Below, piece by piece: positions 32,144-43,429 of a DNA stretch of 64,000 bases. Below the pieces are notes generated by a model. That model did not search any database, was not told the origin of the DNA, and worked only from the letters and a program-made list of their open reading frames with translations. Both the position numbers and the translations under genes were made by a program. The stretch is from Hyperoplus lanceolatus (Eukaryota; Chordata; Actinopteri; Uranoscopiformes; Ammodytidae): assembly GCA_026929865.2 (NCBI GenBank), contig CM049402.1:28517501-28581500 (forward strand), read 5' to 3'. How positions within the stretch are numbered: position 1 is the first letter of the stretch; the number at the start of each line of letters is the position of its first letter.

Positions 32144-32955
32144 GGGCCTATCCGAAAAGTCCAATCTCCTAACCTATAAGCCTCCTTTCCTATGCCTTAA
32201 CCCCTAAACGTCATCGGGGTTAAGGAGAGATGAAAGGTGCTTCCTATCGAACATAGGAAAGGACAGCGCTGTTTCAAATGAATTCGACTCCACCTTTCCT
32301 AACCGACGTCATTGCGCGACGGCGAGTATTGCTGACGTGAGTCACTAGCGTGAAACTACACTATTCTCCGAAAATTGACTACAACAAGCGCTCGTTTGAT
32401 CCATGTGTTATTTTCATATTGATTTTAATCAGGTTGTCGCCAACAGAGTGAGAATCACTCCCTTATATCCCAATTCACATGTGGAATAAAAAGAGGCTAC
32501 ACTTGTGTTAATGTTGAAATGAACTGCCCCCAGTAACTTCATTAAATGTGAAGTTGGTATTTTATTTTCTTATGGTGTAAATTATGTGCTACGAAAATAA
32601 CTAAATTATGATTGGTCTTTTATGAGTTCTTTATTATCTTAATGGAGGGGGGGGGGTTTTGTTTTAGCTGAGTTAAATCTTCGTATTCGTGTAGAGTCGG
32701 TAAACTCCGGCGGTGGCTTGTTACTTTAAATATTGCCGCCGTAAAGGATTATGGGATACCACTATCTCCTTTCCTTTAGCATAGGTTGGTCAGGAGTAAC
32801 CTATGCTAAAGGAGGGTTAAAGGATGAATCGAGGCTCCTTTCCTATGCCTTTCCTAAGCATTTGGGAATTCGGATCACCTATCCGCCGAGTACTTCCGGT
32901 TCATCTCGATAGGAAAGGAAATTTCCTATGCAAAAAAAAGTTTTCGGATAGGCCC
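32144..32955. mobile_element. 812-bp inverted-repeat element
   Basis: The ends GGGCCTATCCGAAAA and TTTTCGGATAGGCCC are perfect 15-bp inverses, flanked by CCG on both sides (32141-32143 and 32956-32958). CCTTTCCTATG words recur in both subterminal regions. A 15-bp inverted repeat (32773-32787 with 32798-32812) lies inside. There is no transposase. A 3-bp duplication would fit PIF/Harbinger, although CCG is unusual. Confidence 0.82.
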
Positions 32956-33929
32956 CCGCTCTCTCGTTCTCCACCTTTCTGAAATGTGTTCAATTTGATT
33001 TATATTCCCTTATGACATAATAAGGGGATACGCCACACCCACCATTACCAACCTAACTTAGCACTACCTCCACTTGTGGTAAGCACACCCCCAGATACCC
33101 CTGAGGCTAACTGGCAGTTAAATTCAAACCAGCAGTTAGATTCATCGCCTATCAGAGTAAACTTCTTGGAAGTTAGGGCTTAAAGAGAGAGGCTGTAACA
33201 TTAAGCGTTTCAGACAGAGGCTGAAAAAGAAGATTCAGAAAATACACTGAGAAATATAAAGCTTTTTTTGGAAACAACACTTGAACACTTGATTGATGGA
33301 CATTCTGATGTGCTCGATTTGAAATGTGCAATTGTTTGCTAACACTAAACTGTATTAAGTTGCAACAAGCTAAATCATGAGATGTAATGGTTCGCTTTGA
33401 TTCATTGATTGTTCACAGTGCAGCAGAAGAACACCAGAAATGATACATCAACTGTGTTTCATGAAATCATTTCCAGAGACACACCTCACTTTGTACAGTC
33501 TAGTTGTTCAGAGGCAAAATGCATTTTTACTGCACTACTCAGAAAACAAAGACACACGCACACGCACACGCACACACACAGCAGGTTGTTTCTCTGCTTG
33601 TTTTCTGCATCGATCTCAGAAAATCGACCTGCTGAGCCTCACAACGTCCAGTCAGTAACCAGTCAGCAACTGACCAACCGCTCCATACATCCTTTGCTTC
33701 ACTTGGCTGACTGATTAAAAGCCTGACACCAGTTACCTGCCTGTTTATTAAATGACTGACTGGTTTCCTGTTCTAACCGCTCCGTCACTCGACTTGCAAC
33801 CGTGCCCCCTTTTAAAGTCTGCATTCACTACATTTGTCTTTTCTTTCTCTTTCTATGATTAATTGTGAAATTGCATTTTTTCTCCTTTTGTGGATCGATG
33901 AAGCATCCTCTAATGCTCATTAATGTGGA
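32956..33929. other. Spacer with a CA-rich microsatellite
   Basis: A CACACG-type tract lies at 33551-33582. No supported gene is seen. Confidence 0.5.
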
Positions 33930-34010
33930 GGCCTAGAGAGGCAGAGCATCCTTTTCACAGCGGGTCACAGGTTTGATCCTCGCCACTGGTTGTTTTTCAG
34001 CGCTACCAAA
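33930..34010 (+). repeat. Candidate tRNA-derived SINE head
   Basis: GGCCTAGAGAGGCAGAGC is followed about 30 bp later by CACAGGTTTGATCCTCGCC, which has the form of an RNA polymerase III B box. Fish tRNA-derived SINEs have a similar GGCCTAGTGGTTAGAG...GGTTCGATCC order. The A box is poor and I see no tail. Confidence 0.35.
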
Positions 34011-36718
34011 GACCTCGGTTGTTAAAGGGTTGAAGGGTCGATAGCTTGCTTTGCTACGACGCTACATCGGCAGGCTGATTAAAAAAGACTTCTGATTGGC
34101 TGAGAAATGTTTCCATGGATTTATATGGAGAGGAATAATGTGTGAATTGGATTGACAAAGCTTGGAGGTTTTCTATAGTGCAATGACAGGTAGAACTTTT
34201 TCTCAAAGAAAAATGTACACCATGATTATATTTACACCAAACTCAAACATTCATAACGTTCTTCCAGCTTTTAGTGTGCTTTTAGTGTTTTCAATTTCCT
34301 CATCAAGCGTTGGAGTTGGAAGCAGCCTCGGGCTACACAAACACATCAGATGGAAGGAATTCACACATTAGTTTTTTTCACAAGGAACCTCAGCTTCTGC
34401 CATAGTGGTTAAACTCCCAACACGCTTTAACATGACTGATGTTTTTGTGGACTGCTAATGATAAACTCTCCGCCTGGTGAGAATAAATGAACAGGAGGCA
34501 GGGAGGTGGTGGAGTGTTGCATCCTATTTATTTCTCTGTGTGTTTTTATCAGCACTATAGGTTTCAAAGCCGCATGTTTTCACGGTGAAGTGTTAATTTC
34601 TTTGGGTGGAAGCTGATTGTTTCCCACCTTTTGCTCACTCATCCTCCCACTCAGCCCATTCGTAGGGAGCTTTTAAAGCTGTTTTTTTTTCTCGTGGCTT
34701 TAGTTGGCGAGGGCGAACGCACAAAGACCCTGTGAAATCACATCAAGCCCTCCTCTTTGAAATTTTCTTCAACCAGAGCATGCTTTTTAACACGCGTGTC
34801 AGTAAAGGCAGCAAGAGGCAGTAATGCTAGAAAGGGATCACATTAAATACGAAAAACACGTTTGTGAAATGCTAAGAGATTGCGTGGTTCGTCCAGGGTT
34901 TTACATGTACTTTCATGGTACTTCTGTTGTATGCCTTCATACATCCCCGGTAAATATCATGTACTGTATATAGGTTAAAAGGAAGAATCTGAACTAAGCT
35001 TGTTTAGTCCGTGTACATAGGGCCTCTTGAGTTGTCTGAACAGTGTTCTTCATGTTATATGTATGAAGACCTTACAGGTGTTTTTTTTCCCACTCAAACA
35101 AAATCTCCCTTATGTTTCTATGTACCATTATAACTGGTATGTGATAGGGTCCTGGATTGGGGTTAGAATTGTAAACATTTCCCAGATGATGGTAAGTGAG
35201 GTTAGATCTCCTATACAGTACCATGGTGTCTGAGCTCCAGCTTTGGAAGCAAGTTTAATGTTTTATTAGTGATCCCAGTACAGACTGTAATTTTTTTTCA
35301 TCTTTCCTTTAATTAGTGTTAACATGTGATCAGGGAATCCAACAGCTGGCCCGGCCTCTCGAGGACGTTCCATTGCCACCTGCACAGTCTTTACCCACAA
35401 TGCTCTTGTAAGCTCAGGCGGAAGAGGAGGGGGTGAGAAAGGAGAGGGATATTTATGACATAAAGGTTATGGAATAGAAAGTGTGATTCTCTTTATCTAT
35501 TAACATTTTAGAGCGTACTTCTCCCACCACAAGTCCACATGGGTGCCGTTTAACAACACATAGAGTATTTTGCTTTAATGAGAATGTAAGCTGAATTCAT
35601 TTCGGCATATTTGAAGAACATGAAAACCTCTCATTTTTATTGTGCTCATGACTTATTCCAACATTGCTTCTCAGATTGTATAGCATTGTAGTTCAACCGG
35701 AAATCAAGCCTAAATGATTTGTTTTTATTGGGGTGCATATTTGTAGCAATTATTTAACACAGTGTATTGGATATAAAAAAGTGTTTGGCACTTTTTAAAG
35801 TAGCTGTATCCATTGTATGAGTGTTGATGATATGCATGTTTTTGTTTAAAGTAGTTGCCAATGATGGAGGTTTTGCTTCTATTTTTGACACTGGCAATCT
35901 TGAAGGAATTGTAGCTGTCACAAGTGGGCCATATTATTATAACTAGGAGGCTGGTGCGAGGCATTTTTTTCTCCTCATCTAATAGTTGTTACATTGTTAT
36001 TGATGGCGACAGGCCTGAAAATGCTTTCATATTATAGATCATTTTGAAAGACACTGAAAAACAGCCTGCGTTGCCGCTGACAACTTGTTGCACTCTTTTA
36101 GACATAAATGCATTTCAAAGTGTTTTACACGCGGGCAGGCATTAAACACATTGACTTGGAAACTTAGCTTTGACCCAAATTGACAACAGGCGTGAGGTGG
36201 GAGGTATGAGGCTCATGAAAAAAGAGCTGAAAAAAAGGTTTTCCATTTATGGAAAGGTGGTTTATTATTTTGTAAATTATTTTGCTAAGGTAGAAAAGCC
36301 ATTAATACATGCTGTCCATGATCAACTTATTTAAATGTCCAATCATTAAATTCACCCAAACTGCTGTGACCTCTGTCATAACGTCAATGGGATGCACCCG
36401 TCTTTCAGAGAGAAACCAAAAAAAAGAATAGCATTGCCTGCCACATCCACCAGATGCATAAGCCCATACTGACTCTTAGTGAAGCTGTTGATCAATGCTA
36501 TATTTATTTCACCTTGTGATTTTAATGGCTTCAAATGTAACGTATGCTTCACTCTGCAAATAAAGGGTTAAAATAAGTCTATGAATCTATAGAATTGCTG
36601 AACAATATGCCTGAAGTGTAAATTGCGCTCAATGTGCTAAAAACACAAAACATCCATGCATAACAACTGTGTTCATACTGGGAGTGAGTCAACAATTCCA
36701 TGTGTACATGCACGAGCA
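34011..36718. other. AT-rich spacer, nothing recognised
   Basis: No supported gene, RNA or mobile element is seen in this stretch. Confidence 0.5.
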
Positions 36719-36834
36719 CACACACACACACATTGTATCAGTCGAATAACGCAATGAGGCTGCTGTATGCCTGCAGGATTTCACTTCTCTTTTGAAGAAT
36801 ATACCTAAAAACAACACCCAGCCTTGCAAATTAA

Positions 36835-36878
<44 letters not shown>

Positions 36879-36893
36879 GTGTGTGTGTGTTTG
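36719..36893. repeat. CA tract and long GT tract
   Basis: A short (CA)n tract (36719-36732) and a (GT)n tract of more than 50 bp (36836-36892) face each other in complementary orientation, 100 bp apart. Confidence 0.95.
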
Positions 36894-38619
36894 TGACTAG
36901 AGCAAAGAATGTGTAAGTTTTTGCTATACAACAGACAAAAAGACATTTCCTGCAAAACCACGAATATCTTTCTATTTTTTTCCTGCATTCTTTCTCTTTC
37001 ATCCACAGTATGCTGGGATCAGGTTTTAATGAGCACTGTTGTTATCATCATTAGCAGTATTGCTTATTATGTGTTGTTGAGTATTGATAATCTGTATACA
37101 GAATGAAACCGGAGTGGAGGCATGAGTGGTCATTTGGAACAACTGGGATCTGAGCTACAGAACTATGGGTAGAGATATACAGTACATGAGGCAAACCTGT
37201 AAGCACAAGCTATATATAACAGCTTGTTCAACATTAAAACAAAAATGCTCATGTTTTGTTTTGGTGTTTCTTGGTTTACATTCTGATTTTCAGTGAGGTT
37301 GATGTCAACAAAACTTTGTTTCATTATAGTATTATAATAGTTAATGCATTACATTACATAATTTCTGCTTGTAACCTTTGGCCAACTAAACTTATGGCTA
37401 CTATGTGTATGAGATATATGTGTCTCCAGCGGTTGGGGGTTCATGAGAAGCCTCCTGAAACTCCTGGTGCATTTATTGTACCCCTGGGAGAAAGAGGGGG
37501 GGCAGACAAGAGCTACCCTCTTCTACCGAGGCGTGTTGTTGCAGTACAATTTATTGCATCCAGGGGGGGGGGAAAGACCCTCCACATCTACTGGACATTG
37601 TACGAACTGTGAACATCTGCCTTTGGTTAATCGTGGACACACAAACCTAGTGTGTTTTTGCATACACCATCTTCACTACATATAATCTCATGTACACTGT
37701 TCATTACGTTGTCTCAATCATGATGCCACACTTGTGCTTGGGTGGCGTCTAGATCGAACCCTTGCTTTTGCTGTTGCAAGTAAAAACTTCACCTGCTTTG
37801 AAGATATCCTGACTCATTCTCTTTATTGAAAACACTTAGGTTGTTTAATAAAATAATTCCTTTAGCAGTTGAATTTGTTCTGAACAAGAAGGTATCAACT
37901 ATCATGTATCAGGTATTGGTTTGCCCATTTTATTCATGCGTGTCGGCTGCTCTGAAAGCTGTCAGTTGTCATCGACCGAAAGACGGGAAAGTGACAACTT
38001 GCAAAAATTAGTCTCCTTGTGCGAAATGGTCAACATATGACATAAGTATAATTGAAGGAACTTTTAGGGCAGCATACTCTCATATATACTGTATGCAGTA
38101 TATAGCATAGCTACTACAGTGCTGGGATTTGTATTGGTGTATCACCTTTAGTATAAAGTAAAAGTCTCCAAAGCTCAACATGTAAAAATTAACCCATCTG
38201 CATTTACATGGCTCCTTTATTCTCTTTTGTCATTTGGGTGAACTGACCCTTTAACACAGTGGCTGTACTGTGCCATAGTTGACCATGTTTAATGCTCTGC
38301 AACCTGTCTCTCTCCACTACCCCCCCCCCCCACCCCTTGATAATGAAATGCTCTTTTTGTTTAGCCCAGAGTCCGCCTGAAAACTACAATACCAGGAGAC
38401 GTGTTTAAGATTCCTCTCTGTACATCAGATATTTTCTTTTGCATGAAATCAGATATTTGCACCGTTAATATTCACCAGCTTCCATTTTGCACAGAAAAAA
38501 AAATGTTATACTTTGACCAAGAAAATGATGCCTGGCAGGCGTTTCGCTTCAGAGACTGCAGCCGCACTGATGGGGGCCGGGAGCTGACAAAGAGCTATAG
38601 TGACCCCTACAGGGGGGGA

Positions 38620-38624
<5 letters not shown>
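36894..38624. other. Spacer, nothing recognised
   Basis: Homopolymer runs of G (near 37565) and C (near 38322) are present. No supported gene is seen. Confidence 0.5.

Positions 38625-38666
<42 letters not shown>
38625..38666 (+). repeat. (GA)n microsatellite
   Basis: About 20 uninterrupted AG units. Confidence 0.97.
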
Positions 38667-38668
<2 letters not shown>

Positions 38669-40985
38669 TTAATTTATAGAGTTTGGGAGAACTTTTTATA
38701 ATTTAGTCCAACCACTAAAATGAATTAGTAGGATTCATTTCGATGTATTTTGCACCTGAAGAATTAAAATGATTTGCATTTAGAGCAGTGGTTCTCCAAC
38801 TTTTTTCTGTCATGCATAACAAATAAAGATTGTGCCCCAACTCACCTGTAAATCAATGTATTGAATGTGTTTGCTTCAGCATACTCCAGTTACTTTCACC
38901 TTGGCATAAATAATACGTGGTGTATAAATGTAACATAGAAGTTAAACTTTGCCTAGAGACTCACACAAACCTTGCAGTCAACCTGAGAGCCAGATTAATA
39001 CCGCATTATATTTTTTGATTGCGTTTGTCTGACATGTTTTCTTGATGATTAATTTCATGTCTGCGAAAAATCGGTTGCCGTGTGAATAAATCCGAACTTT
39101 GTGAGTGTCAAAGCATAATGCTAATGGTTCCCTCGTGGATTTGTGAGATAGAGACGTGAAAATAGATACAACAGATATAATAACCACTAAGGGAACTACC
39201 AACTTTGACTGGCATAACCACCTCGTGAAGACACATTTTCTTAAAGAAAATAAAAATAAGAAAAACAAGCCAAAGGTGAGAGCAATTTCATTTCAAAGTT
39301 ATGATTTCATTCAGATTCCACATAAGTTAGATAACTGTTTCAATCAATGGAGGCTTCAAAAGAGAATGATTCTGTGAGACAGAGAGGCAGAAATGATCAA
39401 AGTGTGCTGATGATTACACTGAGGTATAAAGCTACAAAACAGAGTTTGTTGGATAATTAAAATGAATGTAAAAAATAAAACTTTCATGTAATGCTTGTTT
39501 TCAAATCTAAATTCACATGAACACATTTCAAATCTACCGGTGGCAAAGTTATATAAGAAATGAATCTGTTTTTCTTTGAATGATAAAATATAATCACAAT
39601 AGACTTCAGCGACCCGTGTCCGTATAAAACAGTTGCATAACGCTTCTTTTGCTCCATCAGGTCTGAGACAAACTGTGCATAAGATTTTGTGGGTCAGTTT
39701 TATATAAAAGAACAAAAACCAAACGGTTACACGATCGCAATTATGTAATCAGTGGATCATGTTCGAAATGCAAAGATAATGGAACAAAGGGTGAAGCACG
39801 TAGGCAGGGATAAAAAAAATGCATGTACAGCTGTATGAATGTCCAAGAGTTTATTGAATTACCAGAATGCATATGTTACCTTTTTAAACCAGGATTCCCT
39901 AAACATTTCCTATGGTTTATTGACCACATTGAACATACTGGAAAATACAACATTTGAGAATGTACAAAACCTTTGTCAACAGGGAGACAGGTATTGATTG
40001 ACAGAAAAAAGACATATAGGAAGCATAATTGTAAAAACAAATCTGAATAACTGTCATTGTAAATTGAATAACTGTTGCATCCAATACATTTTCATTGGTA
40101 CATCTTGTGCTTTAGAACCAATGTGACCTCCCAAAAATGTGTTGCCATTAAGTCAAGAGTTTTCACATATTCCTTAACATAACTTGTTCAGTCTGCCTTC
40201 ACCTAAACCCCCTCTAGCACATTTGAGATGAACCGGAATGCCTGGGCACCTTAACCCAACATCAGTTTTGGACACTGACACTAATGCTCTTGAGCTCTGA
40301 ATGGGAGAACATCCCAGTATCAAGGAAGGCCTTTCCAAAAGAGAGGATGCTGATCGGAGGAGAAGAATGCCATTAGTTTTAGAATCACAACCTCAATCCT
40401 AACATATGGGTTTCATGTTCGTGTGCCTACATTTTAGCCATGGAGTGTCTCAATGTTTAGAATAATTCTTCACTTTTCACTAGCACTTCCTGTCGTTGCT
40501 TTCTCTCCCTTGATAGTGAATTCATTCAGGTTCGACATTAGGCATTTGCAAACGAGTCAGAGAATCGTAAAATGCCCCCCCCCCCCCCCCACCTGACAGT
40601 TTCCATCTGCTCGGAGTTCCAACACAACCAACCCTCCCACTTTAACGACTTTCCACCTGACCGTTTCCTTCTTCCTGGCGTTTGTCGGGAGGGTTGAGTT
40701 TTCGTTTGCCAACCCAGATGACCGGCGGCGCCCAGCCAGAGCAGGTGTTTGGCCATATTGGCGAGGTCGTTAATTACCCACAATCCCCCCCCTCAACAAC
40801 ACGGGCAACCGGGCAGACACCATATTGCCGCCATATCGTCATGACAACACATCAAACAGACACGACGGGTCCAGGAGCCTGGACTTGATGCCTGTGGTGG
40901 TGCATTTTCATGATGATGATTATGAATAGAGGGGGAAATAATTACTCGCACTGCACTCGCCAAAAAAACCTACTCCATCCATGCA
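38667..40985. other. AT-rich spacer with a C16 run
   Basis: No gene is recognised. A run of 16 C lies at 40575-40590. Confidence 0.5.
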
Positions 40986-40986
40986 T

Positions 40987-41050
<64 letters not shown>
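40986..41050 (+). repeat. Compound (GT)n(GA)n microsatellite
   Basis: A GT tract (40986-41010) passes directly into a GA tract (41011-41050) with one AAA interruption. Confidence 0.96.
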
Positions 41051-41053
<3 letters not shown>

Positions 41054-41435
41054 TGTGTGTGTGCGTGTGGTGTGTGTGTTTCTGTTGTGGTACCCGGAGC
41101 TTTGTGGAGAGTGCCATGCGATTCCATTCCAGATGAAATGGGATAGCAACACAATTATCTCAAGTCCAATTCTTTGAGGCCTATTGTGTCTGTAAACTGA
41201 GTCTGAGTGAAGGATTAATGTGTCTGTGGGGTTTAGAGAGGAGGGATGGAGGAGGTGTGTGTTTGTGTGTGTGGGCTGCAGTGGAAAGCTTTTGCTTCAT
41301 CTCTCCGGTGAATACACTCTATGCTCTAACCATCAGAGAGGTGGATGGAGAGACTGACGCAGTCGGAGAAGAGAAGTGAGAAGGAGAGGGACTGGCCTTC
41401 GACATCGGCAGAAAGACAATAAAGGAAAAGAGGAC
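41051..41435. other. Spacer, nothing recognised
   Basis: No supported feature except a short GT-rich patch near 41257. Confidence 0.5.
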
Positions 41436-42105
41436 TGTAGTGTATTATGTTACTAAACATTTTATATTAAGGTACACTGCTTCAGGAGGACACGACACAG
41501 AGTTGGTCTCATCCTGTAGGGCCCAGGAGGGGAATGTGTATTGCTTAGTGGGGGAAGCCATAGGTGAGATTTCTGTAGGTTACTCAGCATGCACACATAG
41601 GGAGGCTCCGGGGTGACTGTCTTGTATGGGCAATTTAGGACAGTTTGGTGAAGATCTAACGGCTAGTTTATTGGCCCCTGGCTAAAGGGATTGTCCTAAA
41701 GTTACTGAATCAGACTTCCTGGCATAGTACCTTCAGGGGATGATTACCCCAGATGTCCTCCGTCCAGTGTAGGTCAGAGCTAGTTAGGGTCCACCAATCA
41801 GGAGTTAGGCGAGGTGGAGCTTACTGACCTAAGGACCAATCAACTCACTTAGATTTGCAGATTAAAAGCCACCACAATTCAGGAACAGACAGGTTTTTAG
41901 ATTACAGGAATTATTCATAGCTTTTGGTTTTATGCATGTACCTCTATTAGTTTTTTGGCTACAAATACTTTAACTTTAGGATGAGTTTTGTTGCTTAAAT
42001 AAAAGAATTGTTCCTGAGACCTCCTCATCTGCCTCAAACTGCGTCTTCTTTCATCAACCCACTACCAACGCCGTTTTTCTGAGTAAAGGCCGAAAATATG
42101 CTGCA
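41436..42105 (+). mobile_element. Solo LTR, copy 2, 670 bp
   Basis: It is the same family as the LTR at 23138-24714, with TGTAGTG at the start and CTGCA at the end, flanked by GGAC (41432-41435 and 42106-42109). It is uninterrupted and therefore the better reference. It has AATAAA near 41998 and a late CCTGAGACCTCCTC block. Four-base duplications at both copies agree with retroviral or Gypsy-type integration. Confidence 0.9.
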
Positions 42106-42109
42106 GGAC

Positions 42110-42554
42110 AAAATACACAGACACTCAACAACAAACAAACATAATGGGTTATTAACCACACAGCCCACCCAGAGAGCGGAGAAAGACAGTGAGAGAGTGA
42201 GGGAATCGTAACCATCACAGCCGTCACCACAGCAACAGATTGGCAAAAAACGCTGGCCCGTTCTCTCCCAGGATGCTTGGTTCCCCCTCATCTTGTATAA
42301 TAATTTACCATCCAATGATGTAAAGACGAGTAAGAGACCCAATCTCCAGCTGAGATGGGTTCAGATTGCACTGGGATGTCCGCTGCTGCATCACAAGTAC
42401 TAACAATCAGTCACTGATATACAACAATATGTGTTCCAGAGCCATGTACCTCATCTTGCGCAACAAAGACAAGAGCTTATTATTTTGCATGATTGAATTA
42501 TGCACATATAACTTTGAATATCCATTAAATAACAGTAATAGTTGTGGTAGTAAC
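42110..42554. other. Spacer, nothing recognised
   Basis: No supported gene, RNA or mobile element is seen in this stretch. Confidence 0.5.
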
Positions 42555-42650
42555 TAGGGCTGTCAAATTAACGCTTTAATTTCAATTAATTAATCACAGA
42601 AAAATGAACGCGATTAAAAAAATGAACACAGATCAATCACACTTCTATAT
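42555..42650 (+). mobile_element. hAT-type terminal fragment
   Basis: TAGGGCTGTCAAATTAACGC followed by TTAATTAATCACAG is the characteristic end of a fish hAT family. I found no opposite end in the window, so the element is truncated or rearranged. Confidence 0.6.
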
Positions 42651-43058
42651 TGCCCTTTGACCCGGGGCAAAAGAGGTGAGACGATAGCTGCACCTGTAGC
42701 TTGCTGACACGGCCCGCACGGGATTAAAGAAAGAAGCAGGGGACAGAGGCCGAGGGCTTTATGGATGTGTTATGGGCTGCTCCGGGCAAATAAGCATGAA
42801 GGTAGGAATACGTCTTTTGTTTTTCTCCACAGTGTCTGTGCATTATTGATTTAGTGGGTGCCTAATCAACAATGTAGGTTCAAAACAGTATCTCTCAATC
42901 TTCCTCCGTGTCTCTGTTTGCTAGCTGCGATCATCTCCCACAAACGGACACCCGCCCCCTCTCTCTCTTCCTAGCTGGGATATGCCTGTCTTTTTTACTC
43001 CTTTGTGTATGTGTGTGTCTCAATATTTTTGGCTGAGTAGGACGGTGAATGAGTCGGC
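42651..43058. other. Spacer, possibly internal to the hAT fragment
   Basis: Nothing recognised; it may belong to the truncated element starting at 42555. Confidence 0.35.
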
Positions 43059-43095
43059 AACGTAAACTAACACACATGTGCTGTTAGTTTACGTT
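43059..43095. repeat. Inverted repeat, 13-bp arms
   Basis: AACGTAAACTAAC (43059-43071) pairs exactly with 43083-43095 across an 11-bp loop containing CACATGTG. Confidence 0.93.
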
Positions 43096-43389
43096 CTGCA
43101 GGGGGATCGTCATCTGATGGATTAACCTGGGATCCACAAACACCTGAACAGAAACGCCTGGGGGATACCAGCTGGTCCCATGATGGGTTTTCCAGGTGGC
43201 GAGTTTGAAGAATGTCTCCTGAACGCAGCATTAATCTAGCTCGCATGAACAGGAGGGGACTAGCCTTTAACTTTTCTGTTGGTCTTACAAGTTGTGAATT
43301 TGGTAGTGGTAAAACAAAAAACCAAAACACTGTTTGGCCTTAAGTCAGGTCTGTCATAAAGCCAGACTCTTATTTATTTATATATATGA

Positions 43390-43429
43390 GAAACGTGAGA
43401 ATGGAAAATGTTTTCCATTCTCACGTTTC
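43390..43429. repeat. Perfect inverted repeat, 19-bp arms, 2-bp loop
   Basis: GAAACGTGAGAATGGAAAA (43390-43408) is followed by TG and its exact reverse complement (43411-43429). Confidence 0.95.
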
